From Marinobacter qingdaonensis (GTDB taxonomy: Bacteria > Pseudomonadota > Gammaproteobacteria > Pseudomonadales > Oleiphilaceae): a stretch of DNA of 64,000 nucleotides. The stretch is taken from the NCBI RefSeq assembly GCF_034555935.1, contig NZ_JAYDCJ010000003.1, forward strand, positions 1,240,001-1,304,000, in the 5' to 3' direction. Under the pieces are notes generated by a model. It saw nothing but the letters and a program-made list of their open reading frames with translations. It was not told the DNA's origin and made no database searches. Of this stretch, positions 34,222 through 43,922 are shown piece after piece. Numbering within the stretch: the first letter of the stretch is position 1; every line of letters starts with the position of its first letter. The position numbers and the translations under genes are program-made.

Positions 34222-36056
34222 GTGCTTTGGTACCTGTCGTAGTGGTCTTCCCGGGTGAATTCGGCGAACAGGCTGAAGTCCCGGCCGAGGTGCCAGTTGC
34301 CTTTAATATAGACCTGGTCCTGGCGGTGTTGGTTGCTGACAATCCAGGCCTTGGTCTTGGCGCCCGCAAGCAGACTGAACCGAGTGCCCTGGTGCAACAG
34401 ACCCAGGTCGGCGCCCGGGGCGGCGTCGTAGCCGCGATGCAGGTCGTCGTCGATTTCCAGGTCGGCGGTGGCGATGGCGAAGGCCTGCAGTTGCTGGCCC
34501 AGCAGCCAGCTGCCGCCGGCACCACCTTCCAGGTAGGGCGTCAGCACCCGTCGGTCGCCGGTGTCGGTCCGGCGTCCACCAAATCCCACCTGCCACGACA
34601 ACGGCGAGAAGAATTGGTCACGGGGGCTCAGGGAGCGTATTTCCACGCCGATCAGTTGTTCGAGTTGCAGTTCGTCGTTGTCGGTGTAGTAGCGGGCGTC
34701 TAGGCGCAGGAACTGCAATTGGGCGCCGGGTCGGTAGCCGGCCGGCGGGTCCAGCACGTCGTGGTACGCCGGGCGCAGGGTCAGTTGGGTGAATTCCCGG
34801 TGCGCCAGCTGGCCGGCGCTGACGCTGGCGCGAAAGGTGTCGTGGCCCTGATCGTCGCGGATCGCCGGTTGCGGCGGTGTTTCCGGAGCGGGCGCCGCTT
34901 CAATGCCGCTGCGGGCGACCAGCAGGTCGTGGGACAAGGGTGCGGCCAGCTCTCGAGGCCAGCCATCGGCTTCGCTCTGGTAACGGACATAGTCGTAGGT
35001 GGCGTCCAGTACACTGGCCCGCTGCCGGGCGGACAGTTGTTGCAGTTCGGGGTCGCTGGGGGCGACGTAGCCGTTGGCCATGGCCGCGGCCAGGGTCTGC
35101 TGCTCTTCGGTCAGGGAGTCGAGGCTGTAGGCCACCGAGGTGGCCGCGGACGGGCGGTAATACACCTCGCTGACCAGATTCTTGTCGACCACCCAGCGCA
35201 CGGTGTCGGAGGGGATGGCGTGAGTGCTCACTTCCGCCAGCAGGTCGGTGCCCGGACGGGCGACGTCGATCAGGGCCAGCAGCCGGTAGGCGCAGTTCTC
35301 GTCGAAGAAGTAGTAATCAAAGTTGTGGTCGCGGATTTCCCAGGCGTGAGCCAGGAGCAGGTCCACTTCCGGTTGGCTCAGATTGAGTCGGTACTCCCAC
35401 AGGTCCCGGTGCTCAATGTCCGAGTACAGCCGGATTTTCTCGTAATAGGGCTGCACGGTGGTGATGCCCGGGTACCCCCCGAAGATGCCCTTGTAGGCAA
35501 ACAGGATTTCGCTGTCGTGGGCGGCGGCATCGGCGGCGTAGGAAATGGTGTTGGCCAGCAGCAGGTTGGTCTCCTCATCCTCCTGGGGCGGATCCAGGCG
35601 CAGGAAGGTGTGGCCAAACATCGACGACGGGCTGTTGAGGTAAGACGCGGCGAACACCAGGGTCACGGTTTCGGTGTTCAGGGTCTCGGTCCAGTCCCGG
35701 TAGGCGGGGCAGGGGACCGTCGGGAGGTCGAGATCCAGTTGCTGGTCGAGCCAGGTGGTTCGCGCCGGGAACCGGCACTGGGCGTGGTGGTCGCCGCTGC
35801 CGGGGCGCTGGATAGCGGCCAGGGTGGCGTCCAGCTCGGCCTTGGGGGAATGCTTGCCCTGGTCGCTCAGGAAAAAGTCGGGGTCATCGGCCTGGCTGGT
35901 GTGGCCGTCGCCAAAGGTGTCCGGCTGATAGTGGCCGAGGGTCAGCCAGGCTGGCTCCAGATGCAGTGAATCGGTGGTGTGGGCGTCGGCGGCATAAACA
36001 GGCAGTGACAGGGCCAGCCAGAACACGGCCGGCCCAGGGAAAAACGAAGGGCCCAT
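34191..36056 (-). CDS. DUF4105 (Lnb N-terminal periplasmic domain) protein with predicted C-terminal beta-barrel
   Basis: A 621-residue exported protein. A signal peptide (about 1-22) is followed by the DUF4105 domain with SMFGHTFLRLD and the YYFFDENCAYRLL Cys segment, which resemble NlpC/P60-type catalytic motifs. The last 200 residues alternate polar and hydrophobic strands and end in aromatic Phe (HAYF), as outer-membrane barrels do. No function is established for this pairing. It overlaps the hydrolase gene and follows the DUF3015 gene by 88 nt, suggesting an envelope operon. Confidence 0.83.
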   Translation of the reverse strand: MGPSFFPGPAVFWLALSLPVYAADAHTTDSLHLEPAWLTLGHYQPDTFGDGHTSQADDPDFFLSDQGKHSPKAELDATLAAIQRPGSGDHHAQCRFPARTTWLDQQLDLDLPTVPCPAYRDWTETLNTETVTLVFAASYLNSPSSMFGHTFLRLDPPQEDEETNLLLANTISYAADAAAHDSEILFAYKGIFGGYPGITTVQPYYEKIRLYSDIEHRDLWEYRLNLSQPEVDLLLAHAWEIRDHNFDYYFFDENCAYRLLALIDVARPGTDLLAEVSTHAIPSDTVRWVVDKNLVSEVYYRPSAATSVAYSLDSLTEEQQTLAAAMANGYVAPSDPELQQLSARQRASVLDATYDYVRYQSEADGWPRELAAPLSHDLLVARSGIEAAPAPETPPQPAIRDDQGHDTFRASVSAGQLAHREFTQLTLRPAYHDVLDPPAGYRPGAQLQFLRLDARYYTDNDELQLEQLIGVEIRSLSPRDQFFSPLSWQVGFGGRRTDTGDRRVLTPYLEGGAGGSWLLGQQLQAFAIATADLEIDDDLHRGYDAAPGADLGLLHQGTRFSLLAGAKTKAWIVSNQHRQDQVYIKGNWHLGRDFSLFAEFTREDHYDRYQSTWQAGIHAYF

Positions 36057-36144
36057 GGGTCGTTGCTACATCCGGGGTTGCGGGTGAATCGGCGAGGATG
36101 GTGCGCCGTCCCTGGCGCGTGAGCCTCCCTGTACGTTGCGGCCG

Positions 36145-36609
36145 TTACGCGGCGACGTACTTGCTCAGGGATTCGTTCTTCTCGAGCACCGCGACGATGG
36201 CGTCTACGGCCTCACCGGAGGTGGTGTCGGAGCTCGGGAAAATGCTGGCGAAGTTGTCCTGCAGAACCTGGCGGAAGGTGTCGCGGTCGGCTGCGTCTAC
36301 ACCCAGCAGAACGGCCAGGGTGTCCAGGTTCTCGCCAGTGCCGCGGGACATGTCACGGGCAACCTTGTCGATGTTGCTGTCCATGTACAGGGCCATGGAT
36401 TGAACGGCTTCGTTGGTCTGGCAGCCCAGGGTACCGGTGGTCATGCCGAAGGTCTGGTTACCGAAGGTACCGTTGGTGGTGGCGGCCAGGACGTGAGGCG
36501 CAATGCCGGATTGTCCTTTCCAGATCATGGCGCCAACGCCACAGCCGGGCTGGGCAAACGCCATGGAAGATGCGCCGAGAAGCATTACACCTGCGATCAG
36601 TTTTTTCAT
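36145..36609 (-). CDS. DUF3015 family exported protein
   Basis: A 154-residue protein with a clean signal peptide (MKKLIAGVMLLGASSMAFA) and the DUF3015 core: PGCGVGAMIWKGQSG near the mature N-terminus, then TLGCQTN, and an ESLSKYVAA tail. Two Cys in the mature part could pair in the periplasm. Function unknown. It is the first gene of the putative DUF3015-DUF4105-hydrolase group, with ribosome site AGGAGTGG. Confidence 0.85.
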   Translation of the reverse strand: MKKLIAGVMLLGASSMAFAQPGCGVGAMIWKGQSGIAPHVLAATTNGTFGNQTFGMTTGTLGCQTNEAVQSMALYMDSNIDKVARDMSRGTGENLDTLAVLLGVDAADRDTFRQVLQDNFASIFPSSDTTSGEAVDAIVAVLEKNESLSKYVAA

Positions 36610-36828
36610 TGTCCACTCCTTTGTATGGTTTAGCTGTCGTCGCGTAACGCGGTACCGACCCGGATGGGCTGGCCGCTTAGCGGGAACGGCCCTGACTGAT
36701 TCGTGTGGAGACAGGATGACCGTTCCAGTGAGTATAGTGCAAATCCGTGAATCGCAAGCGAAAAGTTGGCCGGCGGAGGGAATGGGCGGAAAACTAATCG
36801 GCCATCTTGTGGACCTGGCCCCAAAAGC

Positions 36829-36861
36829 AAAAAAAAGCCGGCACCCGAGTGGGGTGCCGGC
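36829..36861 (-). terminator. Intrinsic terminator of the liv operon
   Basis: On the minus strand GCCGGCACCC / GGGTGCCGGC is followed by TTTTTTTTGC. It ends livF transcription; the remaining bases up to 36609 must hold the DUF3015 promoter. Confidence 0.92.
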
Positions 36862-36885
36862 GGTGTGGTTGCCAAAACCGTGGCA

Positions 36886-37587
36886 TCAGCCGCCCAGGTA
36901 GGCGTTCTGCACGTCCGGGTTGGCCAGCAGGTTCTTGCCGGTGTCCTGGAGCCGGATCTTGCCGGTTTCCAGCACATAGCCGCGGTCGGCCAGGTTCAGC
37001 GCCTGGTGGGCATTCTGCTCCACCAGGAACACGGTAATGCCCTCGTCCCGCAGCTGACCGATGATCTCGAAGATCTGTTTGATCACCAGGGGCGCCAGGC
37101 CCAGGGAAGGCTCGTCCAGGATGATCATGTTCGGTCGGCTCATCAGCGCCCGGCCGATCGCCAGCATCTGCTGCTCGCCGCCGGACATGGTGCCGGCGCG
37201 CTGGTGCTCGCGCTCTTTCAGTCGCGGAAAGAGTTCGTACACATGGTCCTGGCTCTTGCGGATCTCGGTCTTGGTGTTGAAGAACCCACCCATGTGCAGG
37301 TTCTCCTCCACGGTCAGGCCGGAAAAGATCCGGCGACCTTCGGGCACGATGGCAATGCCCGAGCGCATGATCTGCGCGGTGGGCTCCCGGGTGATGTCCC
37401 GGCCTTCCAGGATGACCCGGCCGGAGCTGGCCTGGGGATTGCCGCAGACGGTCATCAGCAGGGTGGTTTTGCCGGCGCCGTTGGCGCCGATCAACGACAC
37501 GATCTCGCCCTTTTTGACCTCAACCGAGACCCCGTGCAGGGCCTCGATCTTGCCGTAGTGGGTGTGGACATTGTCTAGTACAAGCAT
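36886..37587 (-). CDS. livF: Branched-chain amino acid ABC transporter ATPase LivF
   Basis: One of two ATPases energising uptake of leucine/isoleucine/valine. The 233-residue product has Walker A GANGAGKTTLL near residue 37, signature MSGGEQQMLAIGRAL, Walker B MIILDEPSLGLAP and the switch His. It is the last gene of livK-H-M-G-F, 9 nt after livG. Confidence 0.96.
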   Translation of the reverse strand: MLVLDNVHTHYGKIEALHGVSVEVKKGEIVSLIGANGAGKTTLLMTVCGNPQASSGRVILEGRDITREPTAQIMRSGIAIVPEGRRIFSGLTVEENLHMGGFFNTKTEIRKSQDHVYELFPRLKEREHQRAGTMSGGEQQMLAIGRALMSRPNMIILDEPSLGLAPLVIKQIFEIIGQLRDEGITVFLVEQNAHQALNLADRGYVLETGKIRLQDTGKNLLANPDVQNAYLGG

Positions 37588-37596
37588 GGTTCTTCC

Positions 37597-38352
37597 TCAG
37601 GCCTCGCCCAGGTAGGCTTTGATCACGTCGTCGTTCTGGCGGATTTCCTCCGGCGTGCCACTGGCCAGGGGGCGACCCTGGTTGATGACGTTGATGCGGT
37701 CGGAAATGTCCATCACCAGGCTCATGTCGTGCTCAATCAGCACCACGGAAACGCAGTAGTCCTCTTTCAGGCTGACAATCAGCTGGTTGAGGTTCTTGGT
37801 TTCCGCCGGGTTCAGGCCGGCTGCCGGCTCGTCCAGCATCAGCAGCTTGGGCTCGGTCACCATGCACCGGGCAATCTCCAGGCGGCGCTGCTGGCCGTAG
37901 GCCAGGTTACCCGCTTCCCGGTTGGCCAGGTCCATCAGGCCAACCCGTTCCAGCCAGTAGGCCGCGCGATCCAGGGATTTCTGCTCCCGCTCCCGGTAGT
38001 TGGGGGTCTTCAGCAGACCCGCCACCAGGTTGGTGTTCAGATGCCGGTGCTGGGCAACCAGCAGGTTTTCCACCACGGTCATCTGGTTGAACAGACGCAC
38101 GTGCTGGAAGGTGCGCACCATGCCCAGGCGCGAGATCTTGTAGTCCGGCTTACCCTGGACCTCCTGTCCTTCGAACAGGATCTTGCCACCGGTGGGCTTG
38201 TAGAAGCCGCTCATGCAGTTGAATACGGTGGTCTTGCCGGCCCCGTTGGGGCCGATGATGGAGACGATTTCCCGCTCCTTTACGTCCAGAGACACCTGGT
38301 CTACCGCCAGCAGGCCGCCAAAGCGCATGGACAGATTCTGTACGTCAAGCAT
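37597..38352 (-). CDS. livG: Branched-chain amino acid ABC transporter ATPase LivG
   Basis: Second ATPase of the LIV system. The 251-residue product has Walker A GPNGAGKTTVFN, signature LAYGQQRRLEIARC, Walker B LLMLDEPAAGLNP and the ACT-like C-terminal segment ending VIKAYLGEA, typical of LivG. It lies between livM (6 nt upstream) and livF. Confidence 0.96.
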   Translation of the reverse strand: MLDVQNLSMRFGGLLAVDQVSLDVKEREIVSIIGPNGAGKTTVFNCMSGFYKPTGGKILFEGQEVQGKPDYKISRLGMVRTFQHVRLFNQMTVVENLLVAQHRHLNTNLVAGLLKTPNYREREQKSLDRAAYWLERVGLMDLANREAGNLAYGQQRRLEIARCMVTEPKLLMLDEPAAGLNPAETKNLNQLIVSLKEDYCVSVVLIEHDMSLVMDISDRINVINQGRPLASGTPEEIRQNDDVIKAYLGEA

Positions 38353-38358
38353 CGTCCG

Positions 38359-39630
38359 TCACTCCTGCTTTTTCAGTTCGATGTGAATACGGCGCATGGG
38401 CATCAGGCCCTGCGGACGCCAGACCATCATCAGCACCATGGCGGCGCCGAAGATCAGCATGCGGTATTCGGAGAATTCCCGGGCCAGCTCCGGCAGGATG
38501 GTCACGGCAATCGCCGCCAGCACCACGCCAATCTGCGAGCCCATGCCGCCGAGCACCACGATGGCCAGGATGATGGCCGATTCCAGGAACACGAAGGATT
38601 CCGGACTGATGAAGCCCTGCTTGGAGGCAAACACGGTACCGGCGAAACCGGCGAAGAAGGCACCGATGGTGAACGCCGAAAGCTTGACCGCGGTACGGCT
38701 CAGCCCCAGGGAGCGGGCGGCAATCTCGTCTTCCCGCAGGGCTTCCCAGGCCCGGCCCACCGGCATGCGCATGAAGCGGCGGATGACCAGGGCGGTGAAC
38801 ACCGCCAGCACCAGGGCAATCAGGTACAGGAAGATGACCTTGTGCTCGCCGCTGTAAGCGATGCCGAAGGTCTCGTGGAACGAGGTGTTGCCTTCCTCCT
38901 TGACCCGGCGACCAAACTCCATGCCGAACAGGGTCGGGTCGGGGATGCCGCCGATGCCGTTCGGGCCCCCGGTCAGGGTGGTCCAGTTGTTCAGCAGGAT
39001 GCGGATGATCTCACCAAAACCCAGGGTCACGATGGCCAGGTAGTCGCCCCGGAGCCGGAGTACCGGAAAGCCGAGCACCAGGCCGAACAGGGCCGCCAGC
39101 AGGGCGCCGATCGGCAGCGCGAGCCAGAAGGATACGCCCAGGTACTGGGACAGCAGGGCGAAGGTGTAGGCACCTACGGCATAGAAGGCCACGTAGCCCA
39201 GGTCGAGCAGACCGGCCAGGCCGACCACCACGTTCAGGCCCAGGGCCAGCATGATGTAGATCAGCACCAGGGTGGCCAGGTCGACTGCGCCCCGGGATAC
39301 GAAGAAGGGCCAGAACAGCGCCAGTACCACGATGCCGGTCAGCACCCAGGACTCAATCTTGGCGCGCTTGTTCTCGGCCAGGGGTTCCTTGTGCTTGCCG
39401 GCGGTCAGGCTGGTGAGGTCGCCCACCTTGCCCATGATGCTGTCCCGGAACAGCTGGAACAGGAACACCACCACCGCCGCCACGGCCACGCTCAGCAGCG
39501 TGAAGGTGTCGGCACCGGTGATGGTGACGTTGATGCCCTGGGCCTCCAGGTTGAAGCCCAGGATGGGGTACGCGATAACGAGCGTAATGACGGCACAGAA
39601 GAGTGCGTGTTTCAGGTTGTGAGCAGCCAT
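38359..39630 (-). CDS. livM: Branched-chain amino acid ABC permease LivM
   Basis: Membrane subunit of the LIV importer. The 423-residue protein has an N-terminal extension with extra membrane segments before the core LivM domain, which begins near residue 125 ([25 protein letters not shown]). The cytoplasmic EAA-like loop [15 protein letters not shown] contacts the ATPases. It overlaps livH by one base. Confidence 0.96.
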   Translation of the reverse strand: MAAHNLKHALFCAVITLVIAYPILGFNLEAQGINVTITGADTFTLLSVAVAAVVVFLFQLFRDSIMGKVGDLTSLTAGKHKEPLAENKRAKIESWVLTGIVVLALFWPFFVSRGAVDLATLVLIYIMLALGLNVVVGLAGLLDLGYVAFYAVGAYTFALLSQYLGVSFWLALPIGALLAALFGLVLGFPVLRLRGDYLAIVTLGFGEIIRILLNNWTTLTGGPNGIGGIPDPTLFGMEFGRRVKEEGNTSFHETFGIAYSGEHKVIFLYLIALVLAVFTALVIRRFMRMPVGRAWEALREDEIAARSLGLSRTAVKLSAFTIGAFFAGFAGTVFASKQGFISPESFVFLESAIILAIVVLGGMGSQIGVVLAAIAVTILPELAREFSEYRMLIFGAAMVLMMVWRPQGLMPMRRIHIELKKQE

Positions 39631-40553
39631 CAGATCTTCTCAACCTCCGGTTTGCCGAGCAGGCCGGTGGGTTTGAACAGCAGAATGAGGATCAGCAGGC
39701 CAAAGGAAACCACGTCCTTGTATTCACCGCTGAGGTAGCCGGAGGTCATGCTCTCCGAAACCCCCAGGATCAGCCCGCCCAGCATGGCGCCCGGAATACT
39801 GCCGATGCCACCCAGAACCGCTGCGGTAAAGGCCTTGAGGCCGGCAATGAAACCGAACAGCGGATCCACCGAGCCGTAGTACATGCCCAGCAACAGGCCG
39901 GCGACCGCCGCCAGTGCGGCGCCGATGACGAAGGTGGCGGAAATGATCCGGTTGGTGTCGATGCCCAGCAGGTTGGCCATTCCCAGGTCCTGTGACACCG
40001 CGCGGCAGGCGCGTCCGGTGCGGGAGCGGGAGATGAACAGCGACAGGACGGTCATGCAGATCAGGGTGGTGATGAAGATGGTGATCTGCATGTAGGACAG
40101 GGACATCTGGAAGGCACCGTCGGAACCGAAGGTGAAGCCGCCTTCGATCAGGGCCGGGAAACCGATGTTGCGGGAACCCTGGGCCAGGTGCACGTAGTTC
40201 TGCAGGAAGATCGACATGCCGATGGCAGAGATCAGCGGGATCAGGCGGTGCCGGCCCCGCACCGGTCGGTAGGCGACCCGTTCCACGGCCCAGCCCATGG
40301 AGCTGGACACGATCATGGCGCACACCAGGGCGACAATCAGGATCAGTGGCAGCCAGGCGATGCCCAGGGTCGCGAGACCGGTAATGGCAATCAGCGCCGT
40401 GTAGGCACCGATCATGTAGATTTCACCATGGGCAAAGTTGATCATGCCGATGATGCCGTAAACCATCGTGTAGCCGATGGCGATCAGGGCGTAGGTGCTC
40501 CCGATCGTCAGCCCGTTGATGAGCTGCTGAAAGAAATACAGGAGGTCTTGCAT
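39630..40553 (-). CDS. livH: Branched-chain amino acid ABC permease LivH
   Basis: Second membrane subunit. The 307-residue protein has about eight membrane helices, the N-terminal [34 protein letters not shown] signature region, and the cytoplasmic [18 protein letters not shown] loop facing the ATPases. It is separated from livK by 163 nt containing a terminator-like hairpin, so livK can be made in excess. Confidence 0.96.
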   Translation of the reverse strand: MQDLLYFFQQLINGLTIGSTYALIAIGYTMVYGIIGMINFAHGEIYMIGAYTALIAITGLATLGIAWLPLILIVALVCAMIVSSSMGWAVERVAYRPVRGRHRLIPLISAIGMSIFLQNYVHLAQGSRNIGFPALIEGGFTFGSDGAFQMSLSYMQITIFITTLICMTVLSLFISRSRTGRACRAVSQDLGMANLLGIDTNRIISATFVIGAALAAVAGLLLGMYYGSVDPLFGFIAGLKAFTAAVLGGIGSIPGAMLGGLILGVSESMTSGYLSGEYKDVVSFGLLILILLFKPTGLLGKPEVEKI

Positions 40554-40646
40554 TGTTGGAAAACTCCGAAAGCCCGCTCCCTTCGCTTCCGCACGCGCGC
40601 CACGGGATTATCCGGAGCAGGGGAGCGGGAGGATCAACAGGAGCCT

Positions 40647-40685
40647 AGAAAAACACCTTCTCCCGGATCGCGGTGAGAAGGTGCT
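40647..40685 (-). terminator. Intercistronic terminator between livK and livH
   Basis: On the minus strand CACCTTCTC / GAGAAGGTG with an 12-nt loop is followed by TTTTTC. Partial termination here would give more binding protein than permease. Confidence 0.85.
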
Positions 40686-40716
40686 CTCAAAATTACCGTT
40701 TGTTAACGATGGCGGC

Positions 40717-41829
40717 TTAGTTTACCGGAGTTTTACTGCCATCTGAATGCCACTCGTAGACCACGAACTCGAAGGACTTCATGTCGCCGGCCTTGTCGTA
40801 TTCAACGGTACCGATCGGCGTCTCGTAGGCGCCACTGCGCAGGGCCGCGGCCACGTCGAACGGGTCGGTGGACTCGGCCTTCTCGATACCGTCGGCGATC
40901 AGCTGGACCGCCGCGTAGGAGGTCAGCACGAACGGACCGGACGGATCCTCGCCCTTGCCTTCGAACGCCTTCACCAGCGCCTGGTTTTCGGCTTTCTGGT
41001 CGAAGCTCGGCGGCAGGGTCACCAGCAGGCCTTCGGCGGCTTCGCCGGCGATGGTGTTGATGTCCTTGTTGCCCACGCCTTCCGGACCCATGAAGGTGGC
41101 GTCCAGATCAGCCTGGCGCGCCTGACGCAGGATCAGACCCAGCTCCGGGTGGTAGCCGCCGTAATACACGTAGTCGACGTTGGCCTGCTTGAGCTTGGTG
41201 ACCAGGGACGAGAAGTCCTTGTCGCCGGCGGTGATGCCCTCGAACATGGCGATTTCCACGCCCTGGTTCTTCAGGGTGTCACGCACGGCGGTGGCGATGC
41301 CTTCACCGTACTGCTGCTTGTCGTGCACGATGGCCACACGCTGTGGGTTCAGGCTGGCGATGTAGTTAGCGGCAACCGGCCCCTGCATGCTGTCCAGGCC
41401 GATGGTGCGGAACACCAGTTCATAGCCACGCTCGGTGATTTCCGGGCTGGTGGAGGCTGGGGTCACCATCAGGATGCCTTCGTCCTCGTAAATGTCGGAC
41501 GCCGGCTGGGAGGAGCTCGAGCACAGGTGGCCGACCACGAAACGCACGCCGTCGTTCACCAGGTTGTTGGCAACGGTGACGGCCTGCTTGGGGTCACAGA
41601 CGTCGTCGTACTCGACGCCGACCAGTTGTTCACCCATGACACCGCCATTGGCGTTGATCTGCTCGATGGCCATGCGGGCACCGGAGAACTGCATGTCACC
41701 GTACTGGGCGACAGGGCCAGTCATCGGGCCGGCGATACCAATCTGGATTTCGGCGGCGGCGTGGCCGGCGCCCATCAGGGCGATGGAGGTGCTGACAGCG
41801 GTTGCTAGTTTTTTCACGGAGGTTCTCAT
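40717..41829 (-). CDS. livK: Branched-chain amino acid-binding periplasmic protein (LivK/BraC)
   Basis: Periplasmic receptor of the LIV system. The 370-residue product has a signal peptide ending around AGHAAAE and a type I periplasmic-binding fold with IGIAGPMTGPVAQYG at the start and GHLCSSSSQPASDIYEDEG in the ligand cleft, close to LivJ/LivK/BraC. It heads the operon. Upstream is a perfect TTGACA -35 with a weak -10, suggesting activator control. Confidence 0.96.
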   Translation of the reverse strand: MRTSVKKLATAVSTSIALMGAGHAAAEIQIGIAGPMTGPVAQYGDMQFSGARMAIEQINANGGVMGEQLVGVEYDDVCDPKQAVTVANNLVNDGVRFVVGHLCSSSSQPASDIYEDEGILMVTPASTSPEITERGYELVFRTIGLDSMQGPVAANYIASLNPQRVAIVHDKQQYGEGIATAVRDTLKNQGVEIAMFEGITAGDKDFSSLVTKLKQANVDYVYYGGYHPELGLILRQARQADLDATFMGPEGVGNKDINTIAGEAAEGLLVTLPPSFDQKAENQALVKAFEGKGEDPSGPFVLTSYAAVQLIADGIEKAESTDPFDVAAALRSGAYETPIGTVEYDKAGDMKSFEFVVYEWHSDGSKTPVN

Positions 41830-41879
41830 TGGTTCTGTCCTGTTTGGTTCAGGGTTATTCTTGTGTTCTCAGAGAGTTA

Positions 41880-41908
41880 AACAAACACCACACCATGCTG
41901 CTTGTCAA
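41880..41908 (-). promoter_or_regulatory. Candidate livK promoter
   Basis: Minus-strand TTGACA (41908-41903), 17-nt spacer, TTTGTT (41885-41880). The -35 is perfect and the -10 weak. livK starts about 50 nt downstream. Confidence 0.5.
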
Positions 41909-42041
41909 GCGAGCCAGGGTGGCGTTTGGGCTCGAACACAGTTCTGCGGAAATGCCCCGTTGGGCCAGCCTGGCGCTGGCCGCCTCCGGGGTCCCGGTCA
42001 TCAGAAGCTGTGAAGCAAACCCTGTGCCGCTCTGAGGGGTG

Positions 42042-43028
42042 TCACGCGTCCGTGCTGTCGTTCTGGTCGGTGAAAACCAGCGCGCGAAAGCTTTCATGCT
42101 CGCGCAGGTGTTCGAAACTGACGTCTACCGAGGCATCGTCTCTGTATGCCTCTGAAATGTCTATCGCTTTTTGCAATGTGGCGACCGCATCCTCCCAGCG
42201 CCCGATCTCCGCGTAGGCGCAGGCCAGCTGGTAGTGGGCGTGACCGTTGTCCGGGGCCAGTTTGAGGGCGCGCTGACACAGGCTGATGGCCCAGAGCGGC
42301 TCCTGCATTTCCAGGACCGCATCGGCCTTGTAGCTGAGTGCCTCGACATCGTCCGGGCGCAGGTCGAGAATCTGATCGTAGGCCGCGATCTTGTTCTGCT
42401 GGGAGGTTTCCTGGCTGGCCTTCAGCCACAGGGAATGCACTTCGTTGGTGCGCTCAATCTCCGCCTGGTTCTGGTGGATGATGTCGGATTTCTGCTTTAG
42501 CTGGTCTTCGATGGCTTCCAGGCGTTTCTCGTATTCCACCACCAGCTCGTTGACCCGTTTCTCGGCCAGGCTGGTGAGCTGGTTACGCATGTCGCGAATG
42601 GAGTTCCAGCCGATTACGACCAGGATCGAGGTGGCGCCAGCAATCAAGTAGAAGAAGTAGGTGACGGTGTCGGTGGCGTAGGACATGGTCTTGTCGGCAA
42701 CCGACAGCTCCTTGTCCACCACCTTCTCGATCAGCTCGGCCCGGGTGTTCTGCATCTCCTTGCGCAGCGCCTTGCTCTCCTCCAGCAGGTACAGCTCGAT
42801 AAAGGGCGTGTACATGGGTTCTTCGAGATCCGCCAGCGCCGCCGCCACGTCGTCGGCGGTGACGTCCGGCTTGCCGGCGGGGCTCTGCTCCGTGCCCTGG
42901 GCAGTCGCCTGGCCGGTGAACGTCAGTGCCACCAGGGCGAAGGCGGCCAGGGACGAGGTCAGGGCGCGGGCAGGGTGGCGGCGAGGTGACCGGGCGGTCA
43001 GGAACCGGGACAGGTATCGGCTGAGCAT
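42042..43028 (-). CDS. TPR-repeat membrane protein with coiled coil
   Basis: A 328-residue protein not recognised beyond its domains. An N-terminal secretion signal (about 24-45, ending ATAQ), then a membrane helix (about 127-146, FFYLIAGATSILVVIGW), a coiled coil rich in Glu/Lys/Gln (about 150-200), and two or three tetratricopeptide repeats (about 210-300, including PDNGHAHYQLACAYAEIGRWEDA). Probably a scaffold in the inner membrane. It is divergent from the MarR gene, and the two could share regulation. Confidence 0.72.
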   Translation of the reverse strand: MLSRYLSRFLTARSPRRHPARALTSSLAAFALVALTFTGQATAQGTEQSPAGKPDVTADDVAAALADLEEPMYTPFIELYLLEESKALRKEMQNTRAELIEKVVDKELSVADKTMSYATDTVTYFFYLIAGATSILVVIGWNSIRDMRNQLTSLAEKRVNELVVEYEKRLEAIEDQLKQKSDIIHQNQAEIERTNEVHSLWLKASQETSQQNKIAAYDQILDLRPDDVEALSYKADAVLEMQEPLWAISLCQRALKLAPDNGHAHYQLACAYAEIGRWEDAVATLQKAIDISEAYRDDASVDVSFEHLREHESFRALVFTDQNDSTDA

Positions 43029-43222
43029 TGAACGGCTTCCGTTTTTCGGGGTGTCGGAAAGTTGCAGACCTTAGCATAGTGGTCGCTGGAAAAAATGCCC
43101 GCAGCGGCAAAATCACTCCATGGAGTGAGGGTTATCGGGCGTGGGGTGCAGGCACTAGGTAAAAGTGGCCACTTGCAATTTGATTTGCAGCGAACTCTAA
43201 TTATTAGTGGTATAAATAAATT

Positions 43223-43241
43223 GTGGGTGGTCACCACCCAC
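43223..43241 (+). promoter_or_regulatory. Palindromic candidate operator upstream of marR
   Basis: GTGGGTGGTCACCACCCAC: 9-bp arms around a single C, placed after a TATAAA box at 43211-43216 and 16 nt before the first possible ATG. Size and position suit MarR dimer binding and autorepression. Confidence 0.6.
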
Positions 43242-43280
43242 GAGTGTCAGAAAAAGATGAAAAGGAGTGGGCTGAAGCCG

Positions 43281-43871
43281 ATGGCAGGTAGCAAGCGCGA
43301 GGGTCGAAAATCACCCAACGCCTCCGAGCCGGAGACCCAAAGTGGGCAGGGTGCGAACCGGAGCAGTGCTGTGAACAATTACGAGCAGGTTTTGGTGGCC
43401 TTGCGGCGGGTCATCCGCGCCACGGACCTCCATTCCAAGCGGTTGAGCAAGCACGCCGGCCTGACCGGGCCGCAGCTGCTGATCATGCGCACCATCCGCG
43501 ATCTGGGTGAGGTCACCATCGGTACCATCGCCGACAAGGTCAGCCTGAGTCAGGCCACGGTCACCACCATCCTGGACCGTCTGGAACATCGGAGCCTGGT
43601 GTACCGGGTGCGCAGCACCCAGGACAAGCGCAAGGTGCACGCGCACCTGACCGAGCAAGGCGCCGAGATCCTGGCCCGGGCACCGAACCCCCTGCAGGAG
43701 GATTTCATCAAGAAATTCCAGAGCCTGGATGAGTGGGAGCAGACCATGATCCTGGCGTCCCTGCAGCGGGTCGCGAACATGATGGACGCCGACGACATCG
43801 ACGCCTCGCCGGTGCTCCATGTCGGACCGGTACTGCGCGAGGACGGCTGGAAGTCCGACCCCAAAGGCTGA
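43281..43871 (+). CDS. MarR family transcriptional regulator
   Basis: Winged-helix DNA-binding repressor or activator of unknown ligand. The 196-residue product has a basic Ser/Lys-rich N-terminal extension of about 35 residues, dimer helix NNYEQVLVALRRVI, the recognition helix SLSQATVTTILDRLE near residue 90 and the wing YRVRSTQDKRKVHAHLT. The start is uncertain: ATG 43281 follows GGAG at long spacing, ATG 43257 has no clear ribosome site. It is convergent with lon and divergent from the TPR gene. Confidence 0.88.
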   Translation: MAGSKREGRKSPNASEPETQSGQGANRSSAVNNYEQVLVALRRVIRATDLHSKRLSKHAGLTGPQLLIMRTIRDLGEVTIGTIADKVSLSQATVTTILDRLEHRSLVYRVRSTQDKRKVHAHLTEQGAEILARAPNPLQEDFIKKFQSLDEWEQTMILASLQRVANMMDADDIDASPVLHVGPVLREDGWKSDPKG

Positions 43872-43886
43872 TCCCAGCCGGCTTAC

Positions 43887-43914
43887 CAACAGCCCCTCCT
43901 CGGAGGGGCTGTTG
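43887..43914. terminator. Bidirectional hairpin between marR and lon
   Basis: CAACAGCCCCTC / GAGGGGCTGTTG, 12-bp perfect stem with loop CTCG between two convergent stop codons. The following T's are sparse, so termination strength is uncertain. Confidence 0.72.
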
Positions 43915-43922
43915 CGTTTCGC

